A DNA stretch of 64,000 bases from Halomonas colorata (GCF_014897985.1 NZ_JABUZA010000004.1:62001-126000), one strand, 5' to 3'; numbered from the stretch's first letter, positions 28,158 through 37,066 are shown. The notes: generated by a model not told the origin, from the sequence alone. Translations and numbers: made by a program.

Positions 28158-29432
28158 CTAGCCATACAATAGGTTAACCAGGCCCATGGAGATCCAGGGC
28201 ATATAGGTAATTGCCATCAGACACGTCAGCACCACCAGCACAAAGCGCACCAGCCAGGGCAGCATCTGATCAATGGAAATCTTCGCCACTGCACAGGCGG
28301 CAAACAGGTTTACGCCCAGCGGCGGAGTAATCATTCCCAGGGCCAGATTGACCACCATGATTAGCCCGAAATGCACTGGGTGAACGCCAAACTGCATGGC
28401 AATCGGGGTTAGGATCGGGGCCAGTACCAGGATGGCTGCACCGGTCTCAATAAACATTCCCACCACAAGCAACAGGGCGTTAACGGCCAGCAAAAAAGCC
28501 CAGGGGCTTTCGAACATGGCGGTGACCCCAGCGGCGACTTGGGCGGGAAGACCGGAGCGGCTGATCAGAAAGCTAAACAGAGCGGCCGCTGAGATAATCA
28601 GCATTACCGCAGCGGTAGACACAACACTTTGACGCAGCACGGGCATCAGGTCGGCAAGCTTAAGCTCACGGTAACAAGCGCCGACGACCAAGGCATAAAA
28701 CACCGCCACTGCCGAGGCCTCAGTAGGGGTAAAAATCCCGCCATAGATGCCGCCGATGACCACCACCGGCATCAGCATCGCCGCCCAGGCGCGCTGGAAG
28801 GCCGTCGTGAAGCGGGTACGGTCATTGCGATCTTGAAGACCAAAACCGCGCAGCTTGCAGAAAATATACACAAACACCAGCAGCGCACCGCCGACCAACA
28901 ACCCTGGGCCAATGCCTGCAATGAACAGCTGACCAATCGAGGTATTGGTACTTACCCCAAATAGAATCAAGGGAATAGAGGGCGGAATCAGCACCCCCAG
29001 CTCTGCCGATGAAGCCTGGATGGAGGCGGCCAAGGGTTTGGGGTAACCGTGCTTGACCATTGCTGGAATAAGGATCGCACCGATAGCAAAGGTCGTCGCC
29101 ACACTGGAACCTGACACTGCCGCAAACATCATGCAGGTCAGCACGCAGGTCATCGCCAACCCGCCCTGAACACCGCCCACGATTGACTTGGCCAGATCAA
29201 CCAGTCGGCTAGAGATACCACCGGCCGCCATCAGGTTGCCCGCCAAGATGAAAAAAGGAATCGCCATCAGCGGGAAGTTATCCAGCCCTACAAACAGCTG
29301 TTGGGGCACCATCATCAAAGGAAAACGCGAGAAAAACTCGATACCAATTATCGATGCCAGCAGAATAGAGATCGCGATCGGCACGCCGGTGGCGAACAAA
29401 ATCAATAGCGACAGACCAATGGCAAGGTTCAT
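28158..29432 (-). CDS. TRAP transporter large permease (DctM)
   Basis: A 424-residue membrane protein, normal length, with about twelve segments. GSSVATTFAIGAILIPAMVKHGYPK and ELGVLIPPSIPLILFGV are DctM hallmarks, as is MITPPLGVNLFAA. ATG overlaps the dctQ stop by 4 bases. Imports the substrate presented by the binding protein at 30086-31087. Confidence 0.94.
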   Translation of the reverse strand: MNLAIGLSLLILFATGVPIAISILLASIIGIEFFSRFPLMMVPQQLFVGLDNFPLMAIPFFILAGNLMAAGGISSRLVDLAKSIVGGVQGGLAMTCVLTCMMFAAVSGSSVATTFAIGAILIPAMVKHGYPKPLAASIQASSAELGVLIPPSIPLILFGVSTNTSIGQLFIAGIGPGLLVGGALLVFVYIFCKLRGFGLQDRNDRTRFTTAFQRAWAAMLMPVVVIGGIYGGIFTPTEASAVAVFYALVVGACYRELKLADLMPVLRQSVVSTAAVMLIISAAALFSFLISRSGLPAQVAAGVTAMFESPWAFLLAVNALLLVVGMFIETGAAILVLAPILTPIAMQFGVHPVHFGLIMVVNLALGMITPPLGVNLFAACAVAKISIDQMLPWLVRFVLVVLTCLMAITYMPWISMGLVNLLYG

Positions 29433-30025
29433 AAGCGAGACTCTTTATGCGTAGTAACGGAAATCGCAGATGAACTCCCGTCGGGCTGGGCAGCGGACGT
29501 GGCGATCTCCTCTGGCTCCGCTGCCTCGTCGTGCATCGGCCCCAGGGGCTCAAGACCACAGCTTTGGGCCAGCAGCCGCGCAATAACGGCCAGCATCGCA
29601 AAGGCGCTGCCTACGGGAATAGCTGCATATGCCCAGGACATCGAGACCTCGAGTGCGGACAGCGTCTGATTGCTAACCCGCTGGGTCATCTGGATGCCGT
29701 AGAACACCAATACAAAGAGCACCAGAAGACAGTACAGGCCGATAAACCATTCAAGCGCCAGCAGGGTGGGCTTGGGCACAAGCTTGTAGATAACCTCTAC
29801 GGCCATCATAAAGCCGCCGCGGAACGTGGCGGCTGCGGCCATAAACACGCACCAGATCATCGTCGCCCGTGACAGCGTCTCCGACCACGTCGAGGGCGCA
29901 TTGAAGATAAATCGTGTAAGCACTTGATAGAACCCCAACGACACTGAAACGATCAACATCAAAATAGCGATCGCCAGCGCCAGCCGAGTCAACACATGCT
30001 CGACACGCAGAAACCAGGACACCAT
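29429..30025 (-). CDS. TRAP transporter small permease (DctQ)
   Basis: A 198-residue protein with four membrane segments and the DctQ pattern STWSETLSRATMIWCVFMAAAATFRGG. It ends with a soluble tail of about 35 residues, rich in Glu, Ala and Ser, after the last membrane helix. Sits between dctP and dctM in the usual order. Confidence 0.9.
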   Translation of the reverse strand: MVSWFLRVEHVLTRLALAIAILMLIVSVSLGFYQVLTRFIFNAPSTWSETLSRATMIWCVFMAAAATFRGGFMMAVEVIYKLVPKPTLLALEWFIGLYCLLVLFVLVFYGIQMTQRVSNQTLSALEVSMSWAYAAIPVGSAFAMLAVIARLLAQSCGLEPLGPMHDEAAEPEEIATSAAQPDGSSSAISVTTHKESRL

Positions 30026-30056
30026 AAATCACCTCATCCCGTCAGGTTATGGGAAA

Positions 30057-30076
30057 GTGGCGCCCAAAGGCGCCAC
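30057..30076 (-). promoter_or_regulatory. Hairpin between dctP and dctQ
   Basis: GTGGCGCC and GGCGCCAC pair around a CAAA loop. It lies directly after the binding-protein gene on the minus strand and could lower permease expression relative to the binding protein. Confidence 0.6.
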
Positions 30077-30085
30077 GGGATGGGC

Positions 30086-31087
30086 TCAGCAGCTACTGTT
30101 ACGAATGCGCTCTAACATCTCATCGCCATACTGCTCAATAAAATCAGCATGCACGGCTTCTACCGCTTCTTGGAACGGTGCTGGATCAATATTATCCGTG
30201 ACCGTCATACCCTGCTCTTGTAGGAAAGCCACGCCCTCCTCTTCCAAACGTGACACCTCAGCGCGGGTAGCTTCAGTAGCGGCTTGAGCGGCCTCATTAA
30301 ACCATTCACGCTCCTCCTCGCTCAGCCCATCAATTAGCACCGGTGAGCCGAGCACAATGGCAGGTGAATAAACGTGCCCGGTCAGCGATAGCTGATCCTG
30401 CACCTCATAGAGGTTCGCAGCCACAATCACCGTAATGGGGTTTTCTTGGCCATCCACCGTGCCTTGTTGCAAGGCAGTAAACAGCTCCGGCATCGCCATA
30501 GGCGTTGGGCTTGCCCCTAACCCTTCAAAGGCCTGCTGGTGAATACGGTTTTCCATAGTACGAATTTTCAGGCCACGTACATCTTCAGGCGTGTCGATAG
30601 CTTTTTGACTATTGGTAATGTGGCGAAAGCCATTTTCCGACCAGGACAGGCCGACCAGGTCATGGTCACCCATCTTATCGAGCAGTTCCTGGCCAATCTC
30701 GCCATCAAGTACGCAGCGAGCTTGTTCGTAACTGGTGAACAAAAACGGTAGGTCGAGAACATACGTCTCTGGGACAAAGTTACCCAATGGCCCGGAGGAA
30801 GTAATCACTATATCGACGGTGCCTATTTGCAGCCCCTCGATCATGGCCCGCTCCCCACCGAGCGAGCCGCTAGGGTGATCCGTTACGGTAAAAGCCCCAT
30901 CAGAGAGATCTTCGAGGGTTTCTTTAAATGCCCGCGAACCGGCGCCATAGTGAGAGTCACTGGAGATAGCGTAGCCCACACTTACCTCTGTGGCGGCCTG
31001 AGCCTGAAATGCCAGGCCCGCCAGGGCAAGCGTCGTAGCGGTGCCGATGGCGGTCGCAAGCGTACGCCGAGCGAAACGAATGGTCAT
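30086..31087 (-). CDS. TRAP transporter substrate-binding protein (DctP family)
   Basis: A 333-residue periplasmic protein. Signal peptide at about 1-27 (ending AQAA), then VSVGYAISSDSHYGAGSRAFKE. The family arginine lies in LKIRTMEN (carboxylate binding), and the TVDGQENP block is conserved. I start at ATG 31087 because AGGAG lies 10 bases before it. The operon context (DenD, OtnI, LtnD) points to a tetronate such as D-erythronate or L-threonate as ligand. Confidence 0.92.
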   Translation of the reverse strand: MTIRFARRTLATAIGTATTLALAGLAFQAQAATEVSVGYAISSDSHYGAGSRAFKETLEDLSDGAFTVTDHPSGSLGGERAMIEGLQIGTVDIVITSSGPLGNFVPETYVLDLPFLFTSYEQARCVLDGEIGQELLDKMGDHDLVGLSWSENGFRHITNSQKAIDTPEDVRGLKIRTMENRIHQQAFEGLGASPTPMAMPELFTALQQGTVDGQENPITVIVAANLYEVQDQLSLTGHVYSPAIVLGSPVLIDGLSEEEREWFNEAAQAATEATRAEVSRLEEEGVAFLQEQGMTVTDNIDPAPFQEAVEAVHADFIEQYGDEMLERIRNSSC

Positions 31088-31173
31088 GGTAATACTCCTA
31101 ATTGTATTTATTGGTAAGAACGATGGGGAGTAGTAGCCCCTTATTGCTCGCCCGCTAGGCAGGCGAAGATCCA

Positions 31174-32136
31174 TTAACGATGCTCTGCTACATAGGCATC
31201 GATAATCTGTTTGAAGTCCCGGTCCCCGGCAAAACCCAGTTGGTTCGCTTTAGCCGTTTCAAAGCGCGCGGGCCAGCTTGCCACCAAGGGTTCGATGCGT
31301 GGGTCTGGTTCATGCCGTACACGCGCCACCGCTTCATCGCCCGCCACCTCGCGCAATGCCTCAAGCATTTCGGAAACATCGGTCGTGATACCCGGCAAAA
31401 TAAAAGCGCGAAACTTACCCAACGCTTCTTCCTGCACTTCGGCGCCATGTATCAACGCGTCGATCACCTTATCCGGCGACATCACGAAAAGCGCCTGATC
31501 CAACGGTACGGGGCAAATGGCTTCCTCACCGTTTAAGGGCTCGCGCAGAATACTGGACGCAAAGCTCGACGCCGCGGCATTCGGCCGCCCTGGGCGAATC
31601 ACAATAGTCGGCAAACGCAGTACTCTGCCGTCAATCAGGCCGCGTCGACTGTAGTCGTTGATTAGAAGCTCACACATTGCTTTTTGCGTGCCATAAGACG
31701 TCTGCGGTTGCGAAGCCGTCATGTCATCCAGCACATCGGGTAGATCCCCGCCGTAAGCCGCCACGGAGCTTGCCATGACCAGGCGCGTCTTATGCAAACC
31801 CCGGGCACGGCAACCTTCCAGCAGAGCACGAGTGGCATCAAAATTGACCGCCATCCCCAGATCCAGATCGGCCTCCGCTGCGGAGCTTACGACCGCAGCC
31901 AGGTGGAAGATGACATCGGGCTTTCGATCAAGCGCACTACCCAGGGCATCTGAAGCAGTAATATCTACAGCATCGTTACGGATCGTTATATCAGACGCGT
32001 CGGGTACGGCAGCCTGGGTTTGATCGACCAGGGTCAAGTGGGTGACCGGCTGACCGCACAGCTCTTTACGGTTGATCAGACGATGTAAAAGGCGCTGTCC
32101 CAGAAAACCGGCGGCGCCCGTGATTAAGATATGCAT
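31174..32136 (-). CDS. denD: D-erythronate dehydrogenase (extended SDR)
   Basis: A 320-residue extended short-chain dehydrogenase: TGAAGFLG cofactor loop, IFHLAAVVSSAAEADLDLG, catalytic YGTQK (Tyr/Lys) and the DenD-like RLPTIVIRPGRPNAAASSFASSI region. DenD oxidises D-erythronate to 2-oxo-tetronate with NAD+. It lies between otnI and the TRAP genes, which is a common arrangement for this pathway. Confidence 0.9.
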   Translation of the reverse strand: MHILITGAAGFLGQRLLHRLINRKELCGQPVTHLTLVDQTQAAVPDASDITIRNDAVDITASDALGSALDRKPDVIFHLAAVVSSAAEADLDLGMAVNFDATRALLEGCRARGLHKTRLVMASSVAAYGGDLPDVLDDMTASQPQTSYGTQKAMCELLINDYSRRGLIDGRVLRLPTIVIRPGRPNAAASSFASSILREPLNGEEAICPVPLDQALFVMSPDKVIDALIHGAEVQEEALGKFRAFILPGITTDVSEMLEALREVAGDEAVARVRHEPDPRIEPLVASWPARFETAKANQLGFAGDRDFKQIIDAYVAEHR

Positions 32137-32199
32137 GATTCAGGTGTCCTCGCTTTAATTGTTGGTTGTTAGCGTTTAAGACCATGTTTGGCTACTCAC

Positions 32200-32994
32200 T
32201 CATGTGCGAAGCCCGTAATGTCGCCCCCAGCCCAGACCTTGGCGCGTATCGCCGGCTGGCCTGTATTCGCAGCCAACCCAACCGCTATAGCCCAGCGCTT
32301 CAAGTCTGGTAAATAACGCCGGATAGTTGACCTCGCCAACATCGGGCTCGTGCCGTTCCGGCGCTCCCGCCACCTGAATATGGCCGATAGCGCTAAACTG
32401 GTGCTCAAGGTGGCGGATGAGATCCCCTTCCATAATCTGGCAATGATAGAGATCAAACTGCAGCTTCAGATTACTCGCCCCCAGCGCTTTCAATACCGCC
32501 ATGGCTTGCGCCTGTCTTGATAAGAAGTAATGGGGCATATCGCGGGTATTGATAGGCTCGATCAATATGTCCTTGCCCAGTTTGGCGGCCTCAGTAGTGG
32601 CGTAGCGCAGGTTACGCAGATAGGTAGCCTGATGATCGGCCTGGGTCGTCGCATCGCTACCTTCAGGCAGCAAGCCCGCCATGGCGTGAACGTGTGGGCA
32701 GTTGAGCATCTCGGCATAACGTAGCGCCTCGATGACTGAATCACGAAACTCAGCTTCGCGCCCAGGCAGGCTAGCAAGGCCTCGCTCACCGGCGTCCCAA
32801 TCCCCCGGCGGCAAGTTGAACAGCACTTGCGTTAAGTGTGTTTCATCAAGTGCCTGGCGCAGCTCTCGAGCGCTATAGGCGTAGGGAAACAGGTATTCGA
32901 TCCCTTTAAACCCCGCATCAGCCGCCGCCGAAAAACGGTCCATAAAATCGTGCTCGTTAAACAGCATGCTAAGGTTGGCGGCTAATCGAATCAT
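32200..32994 (-). CDS. otnI: 2-oxo-tetronate isomerase (hydroxypyruvate isomerase family)
   Basis: A 264-residue TIM-barrel protein of the Hyi family: MIRLAANLSMLFNEHDF at the start, VLFNLPPGDWDAGERG, LIEPINTRDMPHYFL (catalytic Glu), FDLYHCQIMEGD, and GCEYRP with the second catalytic Glu near the end. OtnI converts 2-oxo-tetronate to 3-oxo-tetronate, the substrate of OtnK. I start at ATG 32994, where homology begins. Immediately upstream lies the otnK remnant. Confidence 0.9.
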   Translation of the reverse strand: MIRLAANLSMLFNEHDFMDRFSAAADAGFKGIEYLFPYAYSARELRQALDETHLTQVLFNLPPGDWDAGERGLASLPGREAEFRDSVIEALRYAEMLNCPHVHAMAGLLPEGSDATTQADHQATYLRNLRYATTEAAKLGKDILIEPINTRDMPHYFLSRQAQAMAVLKALGASNLKLQFDLYHCQIMEGDLIRHLEHQFSAIGHIQVAGAPERHEPDVGEVNYPALFTRLEALGYSGWVGCEYRPAGDTRQGLGWGRHYGLRT

Positions 32995-33100
32995 GGTGTA
33001 TCGATACCTCTTTGTTTTTATCTTTAGCTGTAATGGTCTCGTCAATCGGACAGGAGTGCGATGTCAAGGCTACCCTACCGCATCAGCCTCTTGGCGCCTC

Positions 33101-33268
33101 CTATGACACGCCGATCATCTGAAGACAGCGCATACCGCCACGTACAAGGTTATTGGCAAGATCCGTTGCCCCGGGTAAAGTCGTCGGCGATAGCTCCAAG
33201 GGCTATCGTTTCAAGGGCTATCGTTTCAGGGGCTATCGTTTCAGGGGCTATGCTCTGCTCCATGCTCA
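33101..33268 (-). pseudogene. Remnant of a second otnK (DUF1537) gene
   Basis: On the minus strand a start codon at 33268, one base after the LtnD stop, opens a frame that runs into LGAIADDFT, identical to residues 5-13 of the intact OtnK at 23701. An extra C near 33173 then shifts the frame, and the next frame reads GATDLANNLVRGGMRCLQMIGVS before a stop at 33101, again matching OtnK residues 14-36 closely. The remaining 390 or so codons are gone. The first codons have expanded into a 15-base tandem repeat. This is a truncated, frameshifted relic at the position where ltnD-otnK-otnC-otnI operons carry the kinase. Confidence 0.85.
33196..33252 (-). repeat. 15-base in-frame tandem repeat in the otnK remnant
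   Basis: About 3.7 copies of a 15-base unit (plus strand TCARGGGCTATCGTT). On the minus strand each unit reads as five codons, ETIAL or ETIAP. The last unit lies exactly where the intact gene has its first five codons (TIVL), so the array looks like duplication of the start region. Confidence 0.85.
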
Positions 33269-33270
33269 TT

Positions 33271-34203
33271 CTAGGTTTCCTGAGCATCGTTAGCCGCTTC
33301 AGGCAACGTAATACCTGATAGCCGCTGATAGACTTTGATAACCGCAGAATCATCCTCTCGACCGAAGCCTGCCCCACTGGCCGAGGTAAACTGCTGCAAC
33401 GCGCTGGCGGCAACCGGCGTTGCCATTGAAAGCTCGCGCCCGGTCTGGTGCACAATATTGAGATCTTTGATAAAGATATCTACGGCCGAAAGCGGCGTGT
33501 AGTCACCTTTAAGAATGTGGGGCACGCGATTTTCGAACATCCAGGAATTGCCCGCCGAGTGAGTAATCACCTCAAAGATAACCTCGGGATCAAGCCCCAT
33601 CCGAATACCCAACGCCATGGCTTCAGCGGCGGTCGCGATATGTACGCCTGCCAACAGCTGATTGACCAGCTTCATACTGGAGCCCACGCCGGGGTCATCG
33701 CCCAGGCGATAAACCTTGGCGGCCATGCCATCAAGCACGTCACTTGCGTAGCTAAATGCCTCCGCGGCGCCCGATGCCATCACTGATAGCTCACCGCTTT
33801 TGGCTTTTGCAGCACCGCCGCTAATCGGTGCGTCCAGCATCATCAATCCCTCTGCCGCCAAGCGCTCGCCCAGCTGTTTCGCCTGACTGGGCGCCACCGT
33901 GGCGCACTGCAAGATCAGGCTGCCTGGCGCTAGATGCTCAACGACGCCCTGCTCACCAAACAGCACCTGCTCAACCTGGCTACCGTTGACGACCACTACC
34001 AGCACAATATGACAGTGAGCGAGCTCCATAGGGGTTGCCACACTCTTGCCCCCTGCCGCGACAAAAGCATCGCGTGACCCAGCAGCAATATCACATCCAG
34101 TCACGTTAAATCCCTGGTGATGTAAGGTAGTAGCGGTGCCCATCCCCATCGCACCCAAGCCAATAACGCCTACTTGAAGTGATTGCTTATCGTGTTGACT
34201 CAC
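33271..34203 (-). CDS. ltnD: L-threonate dehydrogenase (3-hydroxyisobutyrate dehydrogenase family)
   Basis: A 310-residue protein with GVIGLGAMGMGTA at the cofactor site, DAPISGGAAKAKSGELSVMASG, and the catalytic lysine in GSSMKLVNQLLAG. The sequence pattern and its place in front of (a relic of) otnK fit LtnD, which oxidises L-threonate to 2-oxo-tetronate. First gene of the minus-strand operon and divergent from the LacI-type regulator. Confidence 0.9.
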   Translation of the reverse strand: MSQHDKQSLQVGVIGLGAMGMGTATTLHHQGFNVTGCDIAAGSRDAFVAAGGKSVATPMELAHCHIVLVVVVNGSQVEQVLFGEQGVVEHLAPGSLILQCATVAPSQAKQLGERLAAEGLMMLDAPISGGAAKAKSGELSVMASGAAEAFSYASDVLDGMAAKVYRLGDDPGVGSSMKLVNQLLAGVHIATAAEAMALGIRMGLDPEVIFEVITHSAGNSWMFENRVPHILKGDYTPLSAVDIFIKDLNIVHQTGRELSMATPVAASALQQFTSASGAGFGREDDSAVIKVYQRLSGITLPEAANDAQET

Positions 34204-34297
34204 CGGTCGACACCTCGCTTTTGTTGTATGAATTGCTGGCGTTGCGATGCCTTACTTTTCCCTTGAATCTGTTCTGATCGTTCACCTTAACAAGGAA

Positions 34298-34329
34298 AAT
34301 GGTAGCGCTGTCATGATAGCGCTACCATT
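34298..34329. promoter_or_regulatory. LacI-family operator, large inverted repeat
   Basis: AATGGTAGCGCT (34298-34309) and its exact complement AGCGCTACCATT (34318-34329) flank an 8-base spacer. Each arm is centred on AGCGCT, the typical core of GntR/gluconate-type LacI operators, so this can also be read as two adjacent sites TGGTAGCGCTGTCA and TGATAGCGCTACCA, 14 bases centre to centre. It lies between ltnD and the LacI gene and should control both. Confidence 0.8.
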
Positions 34330-34384
34330 ACTTCTAGATTACTCTCAGCTTATCGACAAGTTGAACATCAAGGACGTGTGACTA

Positions 34385-35419
34385 ATGTCTAAAGACCTCC
34401 CGGCCGCTAACAAGTCACGCCGTCGCTCCGATCAAATCACGCTCAGCCAGGTGGCGCAGGCCGCAGGGGTTTCCCCGATTACGGCATCTCGAGCACTGAA
34501 CCACCCTGATAAAGTAAGCAACAGTACCCGTCAAAGCGTTTTGGAAAGCGTAGAGCGCCTGGGCTATGTGCCCAACCTGATAGCGGGAAGCCTGGCGTCT
34601 TCACGCTCTCGGCTGATTGCCGTCATCGTGCCATCGCTGATCAACAGCGTATTTGTGGAAGTCATCAAAGGCCTGCAGGAAACGCTGGAAGCGCAGGGAT
34701 ATCAGATCCTGCTCGGCAATACTGATTATGATCTGGACCGTGAGTATCAGTTGGTGCGTACGTTTTTAGGCTGGTCATGTTCGGCCCTGGTCACCGCCGG
34801 GCTACGCCATAACGATGCATGTCATACGCTCTTAGCCAACTGGGGCCATCCGATCATGGAGGTGATGGAGCTTGGTAACGGCATAGATCTTAACGTTGGG
34901 CTGGATCATGTGGCTGCCGGTCGCTGCATGGCCAGCCACCTTGTCGATAGAGGCTACCAGCGAATTGTGTATGTTGGCGCGCGGCTCTCCCATGATTATC
35001 GCGCGGGAATGCGCTATGAGGGGCACAAAGCGGTGCTGAAGGCCAAGGGACTGGAGGCCCCCTTGTTAGAAATGGACACGCTGGGCACCCTACAGGCGGG
35101 GGCAGAAAGTCTGGCCCAAGTGTTGCAGCACTATCCTGCTACTCAGGCCATCCATTTTGCCAACGACGACCTTGCCGCAGGTGCCCTGCTGGCCGCCCAG
35201 CGCCAGGGCCTCCAGGTGCCTGGCGATATCGCCATTGCGGGCTTCAACGGCTTACCGCTAGGTCAACATATCACCCCAAAACTTACTACTATCCTCTCTC
35301 CACGCGAAGACATGGGCCGCCTGGCCGCGCAAGAACTCATTCGCAGGTTAAGCGGCAAAAGCGTTTACCGCCGCCAGCACGACGTGAACTTTACGCTTCA
35401 GGTGGGCGAGAGTACGTAG
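34385..35419 (+). CDS. LacI-family transcriptional regulator, gluconate-regulator (GntR) type
   Basis: A 344-residue repressor: helix-turn-helix at about 18-40 (TLSQVAQAAGVSPITASRALN), hinge LVPNLIAGSLASSRS-like, then a periplasmic-binding-protein-like sensor domain (AIHFANDDLAAGALLAAQRQG, GFNGLPLGQHITPKLTTI). It resembles sugar-acid regulators and is divergent from ltnD with a strong palindrome between, so it most likely represses the minus-strand tetronate operon until a pathway acid binds. Confidence 0.9.
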   Translation: MSKDLPAANKSRRRSDQITLSQVAQAAGVSPITASRALNHPDKVSNSTRQSVLESVERLGYVPNLIAGSLASSRSRLIAVIVPSLINSVFVEVIKGLQETLEAQGYQILLGNTDYDLDREYQLVRTFLGWSCSALVTAGLRHNDACHTLLANWGHPIMEVMELGNGIDLNVGLDHVAAGRCMASHLVDRGYQRIVYVGARLSHDYRAGMRYEGHKAVLKAKGLEAPLLEMDTLGTLQAGAESLAQVLQHYPATQAIHFANDDLAAGALLAAQRQGLQVPGDIAIAGFNGLPLGQHITPKLTTILSPREDMGRLAAQELIRRLSGKSVYRRQHDVNFTLQVGEST

Positions 35420-35602
35420 GCTGGCCCCTTGCTGGCCTGGGCCGATGTTACCGCTGCAATGATAGGTAGCGATGTGTCATCCGTGTCCGCTCAGCAGCGC
35501 GTGGCGTTCAATCCAACCAGCCTATAAACTCAACAGAGCGAGCCGCCGAGAGTTTGCAATTTTATTGCCTTCAACACCTAGTTTCCAAAAAGGACGGACG
35601 CT

Positions 35603-36958
35603 ATGCGCGATGACGAAAAATATACCAATAACGAAGAGCTCCTGCTTCACCTTCAAAAGCTTTTAGACATCCCAGAAACAGCAGCTCTACACGAGTTTTT
35701 CACTGAACTCGATACGTTAGACATTGCGCGAACACTTGAATCCTTCCCGGCCAAAACACGCGATTTTCTTTGGGAGTTTATTCCGGACGAGGTGATCGGC
35801 GAGGTTCTCGCGGAAGTTGACGAAGATATTCGTGCCGACTATATCGAAGATTTATCGGCCAGTGACGTTGAGCAAATTGTTAAAGGCCTGGATGCTCAAG
35901 AGGTTGCAGAAGTACTGGACGTTGCTGCTGAGTCCATAAAAACCAGCGTCTACGCCAGTCTGGACCAAGAGATTCGCGCCCAGGTCGAAAATCTTCATGC
36001 CTATGAGGATGATGTAGTGGGTCGTTATATGGACCCAGAAACCGTTAACGTAAAACAAGGCGTGTCGTTGGAAGCTGTGCAACGCTATATCCGAATTCAT
36101 CATTTGCTTGACGATGAGTCGCAGCAGATCATGATCACCGATAAGGATAAGCGGTTACTAGGCACCTTAACCCTCATTGATTTAATCAAGCAGCCGCAGG
36201 ATGCCGTGGTTGATGATTACATAAATGTTTTTTTTACCCTTAATGACCAAATGAAAGTCAGCGATGCGGCGGCGCTGCTGCGCTCCAAAGAACTTCACTT
36301 TGTACCCGTATGCGATAGCGACGGCTTATTGGTCGGACAACTAAACGCCGCCGACGTATTAGAAATCACCCAGGATGATGCCGACATGACGCTTAAGCAT
36401 ATGTCAGGCGTCAGTGATGAAGAGGAAGTCTTTACCCCGATTATGCGCAGTGCCAAAAGCCGAGGCATTTGGCTGGGTATCAATTTATTGACCGCTTTTC
36501 TAGCAGCGTTTGTTATCGGGCAATTTGAGGCCGTGCTGGAACAAATTGTGGCCCTGGCCATTTTGATGCCGGTAGTCGCAAGCATGGGAGGTATTGCTGG
36601 TAGTCAGACGCTGACCGTTGTTATACGCGGTTTAGCGCTGGGCCAGCTCGCAGGTAACAATAAACGCTGGCTCTACAATAAAGAGCTATGGGTAGGCATG
36701 TGTAATGGCCTGGTTTGGGCATTAGTGGTCGGGCTAATTGCCTATGTTTGGTTTAGCGACCCTCTGATCACGCTGGTGATAACCCTGGCAATTTTTATCA
36801 ACATGAGCCTGGCTAACATCGCAGGCGTACTGGTCCCCCTAGTCTTGAAAAGACTTCAGATTGACCCCGCTTTATCGGGTGCAGTGATCTTGACGACCGT
36901 AACCGATGTGGTTGGTTTTCTATCCTTTTTGGGGCTCGCCACGTTGATTATACTGTGA
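35603..36958 (+). CDS. mgtE: Magnesium transporter MgtE
   Basis: A 451-residue protein with the full MgtE layout: acidic N-terminal superhelical domain (about 1-130), two CBS domains (about 140-260), and five membrane helices containing the pore region MPVVASMGGIAGSQTLTVVIRGLALGQ. Mg2+-gated channel. AAGGAC lies upstream of ATG 35603. A clean intrinsic terminator follows. Confidence 0.94.
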   Translation: MRDDEKYTNNEELLLHLQKLLDIPETAALHEFFTELDTLDIARTLESFPAKTRDFLWEFIPDEVIGEVLAEVDEDIRADYIEDLSASDVEQIVKGLDAQEVAEVLDVAAESIKTSVYASLDQEIRAQVENLHAYEDDVVGRYMDPETVNVKQGVSLEAVQRYIRIHHLLDDESQQIMITDKDKRLLGTLTLIDLIKQPQDAVVDDYINVFFTLNDQMKVSDAAALLRSKELHFVPVCDSDGLLVGQLNAADVLEITQDDADMTLKHMSGVSDEEEVFTPIMRSAKSRGIWLGINLLTAFLAAFVIGQFEAVLEQIVALAILMPVVASMGGIAGSQTLTVVIRGLALGQLAGNNKRWLYNKELWVGMCNGLVWALVVGLIAYVWFSDPLITLVITLAIFINMSLANIAGVLVPLVLKRLQIDPALSGAVILTTVTDVVGFLSFLGLATLIIL

Positions 36959-37039
36959 GCGTAGCTTACCAAGAAGGTAGGTGGGATACAGACCTATTCG
37001 CCTGCTAGTATTTATCTCGCACATACCTCAACGTGATTG

Positions 37040-37066
37040 AAAACCCTGCATAATGCAGGGTTTTTC
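37040..37066 (+). terminator. Intrinsic terminator of mgtE
   Basis: AAAACCCTGCA and TGCAGGGTTTT pair around TAA, and the run of T continues to 37065. A standard Rho-independent terminator 80 bases after the mgtE stop. Confidence 0.88.

Noticed and set aside
33196..33252. Could the short repeats here or at 62997 be CRISPR arrays
   Set aside because: The units are 15 and 7 bases with no spacers and no cas genes in the window.
33061..33318. An 85-codon plus-strand frame across the 15-base repeat
   Set aside because: The opposite strand has clear otnK-derived sequence, and the plus-strand frame is only its complement.
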